Source: Dermanyssus gallinae
Taxonomy: Eukaryota; Arthropoda; Arachnida; Mesostigmata; Dermanyssidae
Length of the DNA: 64,000 bases
NCBI GenBank assembly: GCA_003439945.1
Contig: QVRM01002391.1
Location: 24,877 to 88,876 of the forward strand
Direction of reading: 5' to 3'
Shown here: positions 22,936-33,565 of the stretch, piece by piece
How positions within the stretch are numbered: the stretch's first letter is position 1
Layout of the letters: every line of letters starts with the position of its first letter
Notes under the pieces: model-generated
Database searches by the model: none
Seen by the model: the letters and a program-made list of their open reading frames with translations, nothing else
What the model was told of the DNA's origin: nothing
Translations under genes and position numbers: made by a program

Positions 22936-24040
22936 ATTTGCTTTATGGCCTCTATTGTCAAGTGACCTTTGCAAAACACGTGCTGGGCGTCTGATAGCAG
23001 GCCGTTCCTCTCCCTAGGGAACGAGCCCGACTAAAGCACCCCCGTCGCTGCAGTCGCTACTGTTTCTGGAAACGCCTGTATTAGGGTCGAGACCCCGGAA
23101 ACCGAGACACCTTCTGGGCCCGGCGCCTTTCCCTGTTTGAGGCGCGTCGCGGCATCCTGCATCTCATACAAAGTGGGTTCCGAATGATCATCTCCCCCCC
23201 TGTTAGGGGGCGCAATCGAAGCGTGGGTGATGGGGAAGAACGCTTCGATTGCATTCCGCGCCTCTTCTGTCGCGGAAAGAGCATCTCTGTACCCCTTAAA
23301 GCGGGAAACCCCCTAACCATCTTATAGGGGCGGCCCCAGAGGTCGTCTTTCAGCTTCTTAAGAAAGGTCCACCAGAAACGTTTCTTGCACTGGGTACTCG
23401 TTCTTAGGGAAGCGGGCCTTTCCTTTGGTCCTATGAGTGCCCTGAGGGACCTCCGAAGCTGTTCAGCTTCCTGGCGTCTGATAGGCGGATGCTGCGTCGG
23501 ACGATTTACCATCGCGGCAGTAGTCACGTGGAATTCGATGATAAGGTAATCGCTGAGAGGTTCCTCTTCCTGTAGCAGGAAGGTGAACGTACCCGTGTTA
23601 AGAATAAGGTCCTCGGTCGTCAACAGGTCGAGGCCGGCAAGCCTCTTTCGGTAGTTCTGGCAGAGCCCCATGCGCTAACCGCCCCGCTAAAATCACCAGC
23701 TATGGCTGGAAGTGTAATATCCATTTAGTTAAAAGAAGAGGACAAGTCGTCTGAAAACTTGTGCGGGTTGTCAAGGAAAACATTAGGGCTGCAGTAGCAG
23801 AAGTAAAAACGCCCAACGTTCGCTACGTCGATCCAGGTGAAACGATAGCCGTAGCCGTGATCGGAGATACGGAGCTCGTTGCGACGTCCAGTACGATGTC
23901 CGTTGCCCTGTCCGTGACCACGAGCCGGGCCGGAAGACGGTTTTCCGCCCACCGGACGTTGGGTTCGCTAAGCAGCAGCAGGCCGGCTACTGACTTGCTT
24001 CTCAGTCAATTCACGCGCACGCGTATTTGTAGCTAAATTT
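22936..24040 (-). pseudogene. Second R1-clade fragment: endonuclease to early RT, unit 1
   Basis: The frame reads, in order, an endonuclease piece (TWIDVANVGRFYFCYCSPNV, 23,850-23,790), then AIAGDFSGAVSAWGSARTTE (about 23,700), LDLLTTEDLILNTGTFTF, and DYLIIEFHV in place of the usual SDH block. The pre-RT block is KRFWWTFLKKLKDDLWGRPY, a characteristic R1 region, and early RT motifs follow (GPEGVSVSGVSTL; LSDAQHVFCKGHLTIEAIKQ). Stops and frameshifts occur near 23,670, 23,080 and 23,000, with a deletion inside RT. It differs from the R1 fragment on its left, so two related elements are joined here. Confidence 0.8.
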
Positions 24041-24107
24041 GGGATGAAAAATATAAAATCGTTGACTCCTTAGTGTAACACAGTCGCAGCCAATACAATA
24101 GTTGTGT

Positions 24108-24633
24108 ATGGCTAATTGTTATTCAAAGTTGTCTGTTAGCAGTCGTGATGTTCGGATATTCGAAGTGTGCGATCCCGTTAAAAACGGGTGAACAACTGGT
24201 TGTGTGCAGCCAAGGCTGCTCAAATGTGTTTCACGTGGGTTGTCTCAACCCCGTGCTCCCCGAGGATGCGCACTCGGCTCCGTGTGGAGCCTGTGACACC
24301 CAGGAACCAACTCACGGTACGTTGTGCGGCCGATTGAGCGAGCTACAGTGGAATTTTGTGAAACTGTGGTTAGCACACACGGCACTACAGGAGCGGGTTG
24401 CCAAAATCGAGGCAATCCCGCAGGAACAGTTTGCCGCACCCCTTACGCTTACAGGGGGTTTGAACTCCACGCTAAGTGACAAAATGGAGAAAAGCGGCGG
24501 AACGCGGACAACGCGGAAAAACAAGAAAGCCAGGCTAGCAGACAGCAGAGAAGGAGGTGACGTCACCGAGCCAAAGACGAGAGAGCTGCCTGGAGAGACC
24601 AGCAAAAACAACCTCCAAAAGGCGCCTACGTAG
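24108..24633 (+). pseudogene. PHD LINE ORF1 with Cys/His finger, unit 1
   Basis: The ATG at 24,108 is chosen because it opens MANCYSKLSVSSRDVRIFEV in frame with the finger in unit 2. The finger reads CSQGCSNVFHVGC then APCGAC, a PHD/RING-like Cys-Cys-His-Cys pattern. PHD-type fingers are known in ORF1 proteins of some LINEs, notably CR1-like ones. After the finger comes a possible coiled region (SELQWNFVKLWLAHTALQER) and a Lys/Arg-rich tail (RTTRKNKKARLADSR). One extra G near 24,187 breaks the frame in this copy but not in unit 2. An 18-bp perfect palindrome (GGCGCCTACGTAGGCGCC) covers the stop near 24,620-24,637. Confidence 0.75.
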
Positions 24634-24807
24634 GCGCCAAGAGAAGCTTGGCGTCTGCAGAGTTGAGTAACGACAGTGGCAACTTGAACGGCGCTGTTGT
24701 GGAGATGGAACCACCGGGTGGTGGTACAGCGGCGTCACCAGCTGCGATAACAACAACGCCGACAGCAGATCCAGCTGACCCACGTTCGGAGGAGAAGGCA
24801 GACGACG

Positions 24808-27546
24808 ATGGTTTTGTTGTGGTTCGTAAGCGACGAGACAACAAAACGAAACATCGAATGCAGCGCGGTAGTCATAGGCGGATTGGAAGTCTATGCTAGA
24901 CCTGCGAAGATCTGCGCCTTGAGAGTGGCACGATTGGCGCAGAAGACATCGGCGGTCGGGCTGCAGGCCTGGCTTACTGGCAAGGGCATAACTGTGAAAG
25001 CAATTTGGAAGCTACATACACATGGTAGTGATGCTGTGTTCTGTGTGGTGGTGCGTGACGAAGATTACGCAGACTGTTGCAGAAATGAATTCTGGCCAAA
25101 GGGAAGCCTGTTCCGTCGCTGGGTTAGGGACGTCCCCTACGAGAGGATGGTTAAGGAGAGTTTTAGTGCGCCTGGCGGTCCAAGCCCCCGTAAGAGACTG
25201 ACCAGTTCTAGAACTGCAAGCGTAGTGGCAAACATACCTCTACGAGTGCTTCTCTGGAATTGTGAGGGACTTAAGGGGGCAATGGATCTTGCACGTGATG
25301 ACATGTTTAAGTTGGTTGACATTGCACTCCTCACGGAGACATTTCAGCGGGACGAACTGCATATCAATGATATGCGGGGCTTTCACCAGCTGGCTGTCTT
25401 ACCTGCGGGAGGTCGGGGAAGACCTGTGGGTGGGTTATCTATCTACCTACATAAACGCTTACCACCGATGCAATGCGTCAGGAAAGATGAATACTGCGTA
25501 GTGCTCTCCTCTGGGAGGGTAAACGTCGCTGTATTCTATTTCCCACCCACATTCGATTCTGCGGAGGTTGCTGAAACGGTGAGCTTTGGACTTTCAGAGT
25601 TAAATCTGACCATGCCAACTATCGTCGATTGTGATTTCAATGCCAGAATCGATTGTGGGGCCAACGATGATAAAGGCGAGGTGCTGCTTCAGGTGATGGA
25701 AAATATTGGTCTGAAATGTGCTAACGCGCGTGAAGACTATACATATTTGAGTCACAATGGAAGCAGCACCATCGACCTGTTGTTTCACAACCTTGTCAGC
25801 CGTGAAATTGAAAGCTTCGATGTTCTTTAGGAAGCGGCTCGAAAGCACCAACCAGTGTTGGCCGTTGTCGATGTTCCCGGTATTTGGCGAGACCGACATA
25901 ACCCGCCGCGCTGCTTTTCAATGAGACGGACTAATCTATCTCTTTTGGACAGAGCGGTGGGCGGTCTTGAGGTAAGCCCTGACATCGATTCCACTTGTGA
26001 TCAGTTGGAGAGAACGATGAGAAGTGCAGTGAAGTGGAAAAGGTTATGGCAAAAGAGATCACGCCCGTGGTACTCTCGAGCCTGCCACCTCGCCCACGGT
26101 GAAGTGCTCGGACTTCTGCGCCAAGCAAGAGCCAGAGCAACATCATCACTGCAAGCCAGGCGGGACTACTTTGAGCGTAGAAAGGCGTATATAAGACTCT
26201 GCTATGATCATAAAAGGGAACACGCAAGGCGGGAGGAACGACGGCTGCTCGAAAGGGCAGAACGAGAGCCTTCAGCTTGCATCGTGCGACCTCGTAGGGC
26301 GGTGAACCCGCTTAGCGACGGGCAGGTAAAGAGCCACCTAACTAATCTTTTATTCAATCGTGACGTTGCGGCCGTATCTCCAATCGTACAGCATCCGCTT
26401 ACACTGGAGCAGCACAACATGAATCTGCCTTTCGAGGTGGAGGAGGTGTGTCAGGTCCTACGGTCACTCCCGAAGAGAAAGAGCTCAGGGCCCGATCAGG
26501 TCTGCTATGAACATTGGATCCAGTCACTTCCTCTCTTGGCAGAAACTCTTTGTGATTTATTTAACGAAATTATAAAGAGGGCCTAAAGTCTGGCATGTCG
26601 CCAGGCTTTCTCTTCTGTTCAAGGGTAGGCATGGTGATGACAAGCAGGATCCAAATCTCTATCGTGGAGTGGCGTCAGAACGCACATTGAAGAAGATTTT
26701 CTGTAAATTGGTTATTCGACGGATTGAGCGGGTGGCTGAAGAGGCACTTCCACCGGAGCAATTCGGTTTTAGAAGAGGCCGAGGCACCCGTGATGCAATC
26801 CATGTTCTCCAGTCAGAAATCGAGCGAGCTGTGGCACAACCCAAAGGTCATCTGTATGCAGTCTTTATTGACTGCGTCAAGGACTTTGACAAAGCCCCTC
26901 GTCATCTGCTGGTTGAAGCATTCCAACGAGCAGGAGTGGGTGGCTCTCTCCTGAGTGTAATAGCAAGTTTCTTTGAGAAAGACACCTTGTTGGTAGACGG
27001 TGAGCAGGGTGTATTAGAGAAGCAAAATGTGGGAACTCCGCAAGGAGACCCGCTAAGCTGCGTCTCGTTTACACTTCTCCTTGCTGACCTCGTCGGTTAC
27101 GTCCGACAGGAGTACCAAAAAGCCGTAGTGGTAATGTATGCAGATGATATCGTGGTCGCTCATTGCGATTTAGGTGCCATCAAGCGCATTACCTCTATGA
27201 TAGAGGCGTTCCTTGTCTCGAAGGGACTTGAGATAAACACCAGGAAAACCAAAGCCATGAAATTCATGCATGGAGGTCGATTGGTTTGGACGTTTTCAAT
27301 GCCTTGCACCTTTGGTCTGGTCCTGCATGTGACAATCGCCACGTATACACCAAATACATAGTGCATGGTTATCACTACCTGGTATGTTCAAACGCAACCT
27401 TTCACGAGGAGGACGAGTTGTGCACCTGCCGGTGGTTCTGCCTGCAAAAGTGTGCCAAGTACCATGCAGTGGAATGCACAGCGCTGGACCGAAAATCGCT
27501 GCACTACTTCTCTCGTCGGAAGCGTGAAGAAGATAGAGCAACATAA
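24808..27546 (+). pseudogene. PHD LINE ORF2: AP-endonuclease, RT and zinc tail, spanning the unit join
   Basis: The open frame has an unassigned N-terminal region (24,808-25,220), then an AP-type endonuclease with LRVLLWNCEGLKG (25,237), LLTETF, VDCDFNARID (25,624) and STIDLLFHN (25,765). An in-frame TAG stands at 25,828-25,830, likely from CAG. RT follows: a frameshift near 26,582, LYRGVASERTLKKIF, EQFGFRRGRGTRDAI, FIDCVKDFDKAPRH, GTPQGDPLSCVSF and YADDIVVAHC (27,137). At 27,284/27,285 a 484-bp deletion relative to 1-1031 removes the thumb and shifts the frame; the Cys/His tail resumes at 27,286-27,546. The clade is unresolved: LYRGV and LLLADL are unusual for CR1 or R1. Confidence 0.85.
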
Positions 27547-29222
27547 AGAAACATTTTTGAAATGTATATTATACTCAATTTGATTGAAATAAACATAATT
27601 GTAGTAACATCAAAATTGTTATTCGATTTAGGCATTGCTTTCTTAAAAATTTAGCATAAATTCCTGGTTGCTATTTAGATACTGATTCGTTCCTGTTGAA
27701 TCGGGAGTTGCTTTCCGCAAATTGCGGTATGGAATCGTACACCAAATTGCAACGCCGGTAAAATGTATAAGGTTCATGGCCTAAGGATCGGTGGCCATCT
27801 GTAACCAAGTAGCTCTAGAAAAGAAAGTGCTGTTTACTGTGCACTGAGTAGCGGCACTAATGAACGTTTGAGCCCTAAATAGAATCCACTAGCTACGATA
27901 ACTCTGGCCATACGTATATCGTGTTGCTCTTGTTTACGTTTATTGCGCGCCGCTAACAGAAGGTTTAAGTATCGCCCAAAGACGTAGGGTACGTCCGGCA
28001 AAAAAACACGTAAGAGAAACCACTCTGACGATGCAGTGCAATGCATCTGTCACGCTTTAACACATTGGTTGGAAAACAACACTTATGGGTTTCGTATCAG
28101 CGAAGGCTCAGTTTTATGCATTCATTGAAGTAAACGGATAATACGTATATTCATTACACTAAACGGGTATACGTACACTCGGTTGACTACAACACGGATT
28201 TACCAAATTAGATTAGAAAAAGTCGAGTAAAAAATAGGTGACAAACTAATCTCTCCAGAAGTCCTAAGATTAACTTAACTACTAATAGTAGGAGTCGCTT
28301 CGGAAAGCTATAGTTCTGTAAGATTCCCACAATCATCACAACTGCAGATTTGCGCAACTCGGGGGTTCACTGCAACCGCTAGATCAAGCTAGATCAGTTA
28401 TGACTCGATTAACAACTCGTACGCAAGAGACGAGGCCAGGCCTGTCCAGGCTTTCCACAAATACACATAGTGCTGTGTCGTTTATTCTGAGATTTAATTA
28501 AGCAACAGTGCGTTCTGCCTGTTTTGTGCGCGATGCTGCCTCGGGCAGCAGGCACTGCGGGAAACAGGTTGCACTACAGACAGCAAGTAATAGAGCTGCA
28601 GCAGTTTGCCCAACAAAGCCACAAGGGCACAAGTTCCTTAAGCGCACAGCTCACCACACCACCGAGGAGGAGGAAACAGTCGGTAATTCCGCACGCTACA
28701 AACAGCCATTATTCTCCACTGCCGAGCTCCACTGGGCTGATGACTGAGATGAAAGCCATCGATTAGTCCGGCTACGGCCGCCGGCACCGCAGCCGCGGGC
28801 AACCGAACATGAGTTAACCAAAATCATGCGATGCCGCGCGCGCGCCCGGTGAGAGAAACCCACCCGGGTCGTCTTGCCCCACTGCCCGACTGCGGGCATG
28901 TTTTCACTATCTGCGTTCGTTAGAGAACCGGGTTCAACCCCCCCCCCCCCCACGTGATGATGTTGTGGTTGTTGACAGCCTGCGCCCCGCTATTGGTGGC
29001 CGCGTTTACGCTTCCGGTCGGGTAGGCGACAGAAGCCATACAAACACACACATAGATACACATATAATTCGATATACATCTACATACACACACATATGTA
29101 CACCACAAACACAACCGCCGTTGTGAGTCCATGGTCGTCGTCGTTGTCCTCGTCGTCATCGTCTACGAGGTGCAATCTATCGGCTCCGTTCTCTGCCGGT
29201 GCGCTTTTAGTCAGCGGTTCTT
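27547..29222. other. Non-coding stretch, unit 2 copy of 1,032-2,762
   Basis: LINE 3' UTR, then non-coding DNA nearly identical to unit 1. The poly-C run (28,938-28,951) and CA/TA run (29,041-29,100) vary slightly in length. No gene is seen. Confidence 0.55.
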
Positions 29223-29264
29223 TAGCAATTCGTCTTTAGTAATCCGCCTTCGAGCTGCCTTTGC

Positions 29265-29686
29265 TGACTTGTTGTTGTTGTTGTAGCCATTGTTATTGTT
29301 GGTGTTGGTATTGTTGCTCTGATTGTCGTGGTGGAAGATGGTGCTGGGGCCATCTGTTGCTGCTATTGATGTACTTTCGTCAATATTGCTGCTACTGTTG
29401 TTTGTGTTGTTGTTGTTGTTGTGCTTCTACTTCTTATTCTTGTTCTTCTTTTTCCTCTTAGTTTCTTCCGTAAATTTCCCTTGTCATTCGTGTCGCTGTT
29501 ATTGTGTTCCGTTTTGCTGATAGTGTTGTCCATGTTGTTGTTATTGTTGGCGTTCGCGTTGTTGTTGTTGTTGTTAATGTTGGCGTTGTTGTTGTTGTTG
29601 GCTATGTTGTTGTTTGTGTTGTCATTGCTTCTGTTATGCCTACGTTTCTTCTCCGCTTATTGGTATTCTAGCTGGTGTTGTTGTTG

Positions 29687-29717
<31 letters not shown>

Positions 29718-29720
29718 TGT
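29265..29720. repeat. TTG/GTT/GCT trinucleotide region, unit 2
   Basis: This is the counterpart of 2,813-3,300. It has an extended GTTGTTGTTGTTGCTGCTGCT run at 29,680-29,718 and lacks about 100 bp near 29,600-29,650. Confidence 0.85.
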
Positions 29721-30273
29721 GATTTCTACATTTGCTATAAGTTCTGCTGTTTCTGTTATTGATACCGTAGCTGGTAGCCTCGCTGCAGCCATCGCGTTTG
29801 CTGTTTGCTTGTTGTGTCTTGTATCGTAGCTGTTATCGTTAGGGCGTGCTCTTTTCTGGCCACACAGGCGGCTCCATCGCAAGGATTCGCGAACATCATA
29901 CAACAGGGTTTGTTCTCGTCAAATTACGACGGTAGGAATTCGTAGCCGCAATAAGAGCGCGTGTCCGTCGCTCTGAATCGTCGATTGCCGAGGCTGTTAC
30001 GAAAATAATCACACAGGTGGCAAACACCAGAATAAGGGAGGACACCGCTGCGAGCCATATCACTTTGCACGTATGTGTAAATCCAGGACGGCGATCAATA
30101 TCCTGCAGGATGCGCGTTGACTTCCCCTCGTCTTGACCAAACACCCATGAATGTTTGCGTTCCGTCAGCAGGCTGGAATCTAACATGAATTTATCTCTGT
30201 TAGCTTGAAGCATTGAAACGATGACCAAATGACCACCCATAGCGCAGAATGCATTTGAATTGAATTGAAACAT
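29640..30273 (-). pseudogene. Broken copy of the candidate membrane-protein ORF
   Basis: The N-terminal 115 codons (30,273 to about 29,930) match those at 3,863-3,520, including the hydrophobic segment. Around 29,896-29,910 a small rearrangement (about 14 bases rewritten) puts the rest out of frame, giving a stop shortly after. If the unit 1 frame is a gene, this copy is disrupted. The difference could equally be neutral drift in non-coding DNA. Confidence 0.3.
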
Positions 30274-31050
30274 ATTGGTAGTAGTAGTAGTATATTACGT
30301 AATAGCGTAAACGTATTATAACAGTATTTGTAACAAAATTGTGACATTAAGGCCATGCGTGCGAATAAACATTCGTATGTGTTTAAGTGTCGTGAAAAAA
30401 AAAGCACAAGTAGTGGAGTGATGCTGTTGCTGTTGTGCAACGCAACAACACTTGAAAGAACTTTGCAACAAAATTGAGAATATGTATGGGTTTTGTGTAT
30501 ATTCTCTTTAGCTATTCTTCAGCGTTAAAGAAAAGCGGCCGCTGCTAACGTACCTGTATATGCAAACGCAGAAGATCAACTGGCGTAGGGGCTAGTGCCA
30601 ATCCGCACAGCAAGTGCAAGGAGTATGTTTTTCCAGCATATAAACAATATGTGCATAGGCACGCGCAATAACAAGTTTGCTAAACATGCGGATAGCCTGG
30701 TGTTTTGCTGTTTAGGTATATTCCTTTCGGCGACGATATCTTCGGAGATTCATAAAACGTTGAAAAACGAGTATAAGTTTGTAAGTATGTGCCGTGGTGA
30801 CAATTTCGTTGCTAGAGATCTAGGGTTTCATTACCTTTGGTAGGTAAAAACCATGCATTTTTTTGTGGTTTCTATTTACCTATCCTGTTACTTTGTTCCA
30901 GTACGCTATAACTGTTGATCATTGACTAAAGGTCATCCCCCTTCACCCCTCCCCCATTACGCAAATAGAAGCGCTGTAAAAAGGCAAATAAGCCATCATA
31001 ATGAGTCTTCGAATTCAAATCTCTCGACACCTCGCAAAGACAGGAAACGG

Positions 31051-31057
31051 AACAAAA
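31051..31057. other. Empty target site of the unit 1 CR1-like LINE
   Basis: A single copy of aacaaaa joins the flanks that in unit 1 are separated by the LINE (4,640-4,646 and 5,625-5,631). It is a clean pre-insertion allele. Confidence 0.9.
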
Positions 31058-31133
31058 ACGGCCTTAAAAATTTTTAAACAGGTTTTAAGGCCGTTGTTTA
31101 GAGGATAGTCTAGAATATTTCTAGACTATCCTC
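31058..31133. other. Two consecutive hairpins, unit 2
   Basis: This is the counterpart of 5,632-5,713. The second hairpin is stronger here: 13-bp perfect arms (31,101-31,113 with 31,121-31,133) around a 7-base loop. Confidence 0.7.
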
Positions 31134-31321
31134 CGTCCCCTACGGGCTTGGCACTTAACCTGAGGTGTACCTTCAATGCACCGAGGGCCGGACATGTCAA
31201 GATATCTAGCGTTTTTCCAACAGTCCTTGTGGCAGCATGACCGCTGACTCTCAGCAGCGGTATGGTTTACTATCGTTTCGTAATGAGCATCGCTCAAAGA
31301 AAATTTGACCAACAACAGCAA
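31121..31321 (-). CDS. Small Cys-containing ORF, unit 2 copy (weak)
   Basis: The frame is retained over 66 codons with the same four-cysteine cluster as at 5,701-5,895 plus one extra cysteine (RSCCHKDC). No ATG start and no clear splice acceptor are seen. Between copies most differences in this short stretch change residues. I cannot assign a family. Confidence 0.22.
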   Translation of the reverse strand: MLLLVKFSLSDAHYETIVNHTAAESQRSCCHKDCWKNARYLDMSGPRCIEGTPQVKCQARRGRRIV

Positions 31322-32236
31322 TCGAGCCGGGCGATCCTTGTTAGCTGAAGTTATGTGGTCGATTGAATGATCGACTAATCGTTCACTTAGCTAAATGTGA
31401 TTGTGTAGCATTGATTGACCGACGTCATTGACCCTAGTTAGCTGATAATAAGGTCATATATGGCTCCTCCTGCCGAGGAATGCATAGATACGTAGGCAGG
31501 TAGAAAGAGAGAAAGACGAAAGAGAAGAAGGGAGGGAGAGAGAGAGAGGGAATTAAAATCAAAACTAACGCTAATTTGACGGAACAAAATAAGTATTGTG
31601 CAGCAACGCAACGCATGCTGTGTCCGCATACCCACAAAGCTATTAGGTTGACTCTTCAGGTCGGAGGCGATGGTGCTGTCGTTGTAGTCGCACCGTGACA
31701 GGAGCTTATCGGGCGTATGTCGCTTGGTCCGCAGCGCAGTGGGTTGTTCGACGCGCGACGCCTCTTTGCTGGACTTCGAATGAGAGCCGAGATGTGATGA
31801 CGCTGACATCGTAATCGGTAGTGGGCGCACGCAGCGGCGGCGGCGACGGCGGAGGCGGAGGCAGCGGCAGCAGCAGCGTCGGCGTCGGCGATGTCACACG
31901 AGACGAACGAGGGGTCCACGAGGCGGTCCACGAGGGACTGACAACCACAAGACCGGAAAGGCCAGCGTTCGAAGGCCCGCCTGCCTGGCGCGACTGGCGC
32001 TCGCTAACGTCGTTCGTTCGACGTGCTTTGCGATACGACCTGCCTTGCCCTGCCCAAGCAACCAACCAACCACCTCAGCAGAGTTTACCGTCTACAGTCT
32101 CCAGTCGCTACTGGCTGGCGGCTCTCAATGGCTGCGCCTGCTGCGGCGCTGGATTCAAACACGCACTGCCGCCGCTTCGTTGTTGATATGCGACCGTGTG
32201 CCGTCGTTGCTAGTGCAGCTGTGAATGCACAGCAGA

Positions 32237-32698
32237 GTCGAGGCTCTTCTTATGGTGTATAAAATGCTATTAATGCCAATTTATTGTTATGGTATTTCAA
32301 TTTAGGTATTTCATAATAAAGGTGTAACTCATAGGGCCGAAGTCAGTCAGAATGGTGCCCTCAGGGTAGTATTTAACCTGCGCCGCAACGATTCGGTTCG
32401 CAAGTGTTTTCAAGACTTTAAGCTTTTACCACTTAGGGATATTTACAGAACGGTAAAAATTGCCATGCTTGCATTTAAGGTGTATAGAAGAATTCTTCCG
32501 GATGATGCTGCTTTTCCTATAAGAGCTGCTGTTAGACGCACAACTCGACGTGCAACGGAATTTGTGAGGCCAGTAGCTCTAAAGCAGCCCACTCGTCATG
32601 CTCTCGCATGCACCATGCCAACTATCTGGACCGAACTTCCCAAAGAAATTCGTGTACTTACTTCAGTCAGATTATTTAAACGTGAGGTGAAAATATAG
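32237..32698 (+). pseudogene. Remnant of CR1/jockey-like LINE ORF2, C-terminus only
   Basis: Only the last 150 or so codons remain of the LINE seen at 7,571-9,304, ending VRLFKREVKI, with the same frame break upstream. To its left lie 99 bp (32,138-32,236) with no match in unit 1, then the block A flank. Because the 3' end and flanks are shared, the missing 2.1 kb was most likely deleted here rather than gained in unit 1. Confidence 0.8.
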
Positions 32699-33367
32699 GT
32701 AACGAGTAAAAACTCTAGTCAAAACTAGTTACCCGTCATTAGGTTGAAGAAAGCGTGTCATGTATGTAAACGGGAGAAGTTTTTAGCACCTTCAATTGCT
32801 AGTTTCTTATGGAGTGAGACATGTTGAAGTATGAAATCGATAAAGTTGGTGTAAATACATATTTTAAATATTTTTATATACGAGAATTTAAGCATTGTGA
32901 AATTGCGGTTCCGTGAATAAAACTCAAAAATTAATTAATAATTAGATTTGTCTCTACACTATGCAGAGTCATAGCCTACACGTGGCCTACAAGTTCATTG
33001 AGGACATAAAGCTTATTTGCCTATGAAACCTAAGAATAGATGATAATTTGTACTATATATCATTAAGGACAGAATATATAGTATTATATATAATTACGGA
33101 CAGAAATCTTATTTAGCTAAGAACCCTAAGAAAGGATGATTATTAGTAATTGTTGTAGATCGTCACAGATCGATTAGACGTCATAGATAAAAGCCTTCCG
33201 TCATAAAGCTGGCGTAACAGTTTGTCGAAATTGCCCTTTAGTGAGTCCGTATTATATCATATTTCTGACAATATTATTATGGTCGCCATTGAAATTCGAA
33301 TTTAGAGCTAGATGAATGCTAACATTTGTCCTATCATAACAAGACGTGTAGTCGCGTGTCCACTCAC

Positions 33368-33479
33368 TGTGTGGATTAGAGGGGCCAGACCGTCCCGCTC
33401 GGTTTGCAACTGACGTCTCTTCCAAGGCGCTGTTATTTAGGAGCACGAATATGGTCAAAACCACAATACACACATACAT
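33368..33479 (-). CDS. Candidate signal-peptide exon, unit 2 copy (weak)
   Basis: The same ATG (33,479), hydrophobic core and GTGAGT donor (plus strand ACTCAC at 33,362-33,367) as at 9,974-10,085 are kept. Lys to Asn and Val to Ala replacements occur after the core. No downstream exon can be seen in the unrelated sequence that follows at 33,566. Confidence 0.22.
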
Positions 33480-33565
33480 TAACGTAAGCACACGTATTGT
33501 ATAGAATAATTACTGTTACTGGCAAAGACACTCTTCTTCGTGCAGAAGGCTTATAAACTAGTAGA

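Larger units (their letters stand above)
15132..26994. repeat. Duplicated block D, unit 1 (nested transposons)
   Basis: Positions 15,132-25,601 match 53,997-64,000; the rest is presumably matched beyond the window. From left to right the block holds a LINE 3' fragment, a Tc1-like element, two R1-type fragments on the minus strand and the PHD LINE on the plus strand. Since the same order and junctions occur in both units, all these insertions predate the duplication. Confidence 0.93.
26995..33565. repeat. Duplicated block A, unit 2
   Basis: This is the second copy of block A, continuous on its left with the 5' part of the PHD LINE that begins at 24,108. It is shorter than the unit 1 copy because it lacks the CR1-like insertion, 484 bp of LINE coding sequence and most of a second LINE. 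Microsatellite lengths differ, as in the TTG run at 29,265-29,720. Confidence 0.95.
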
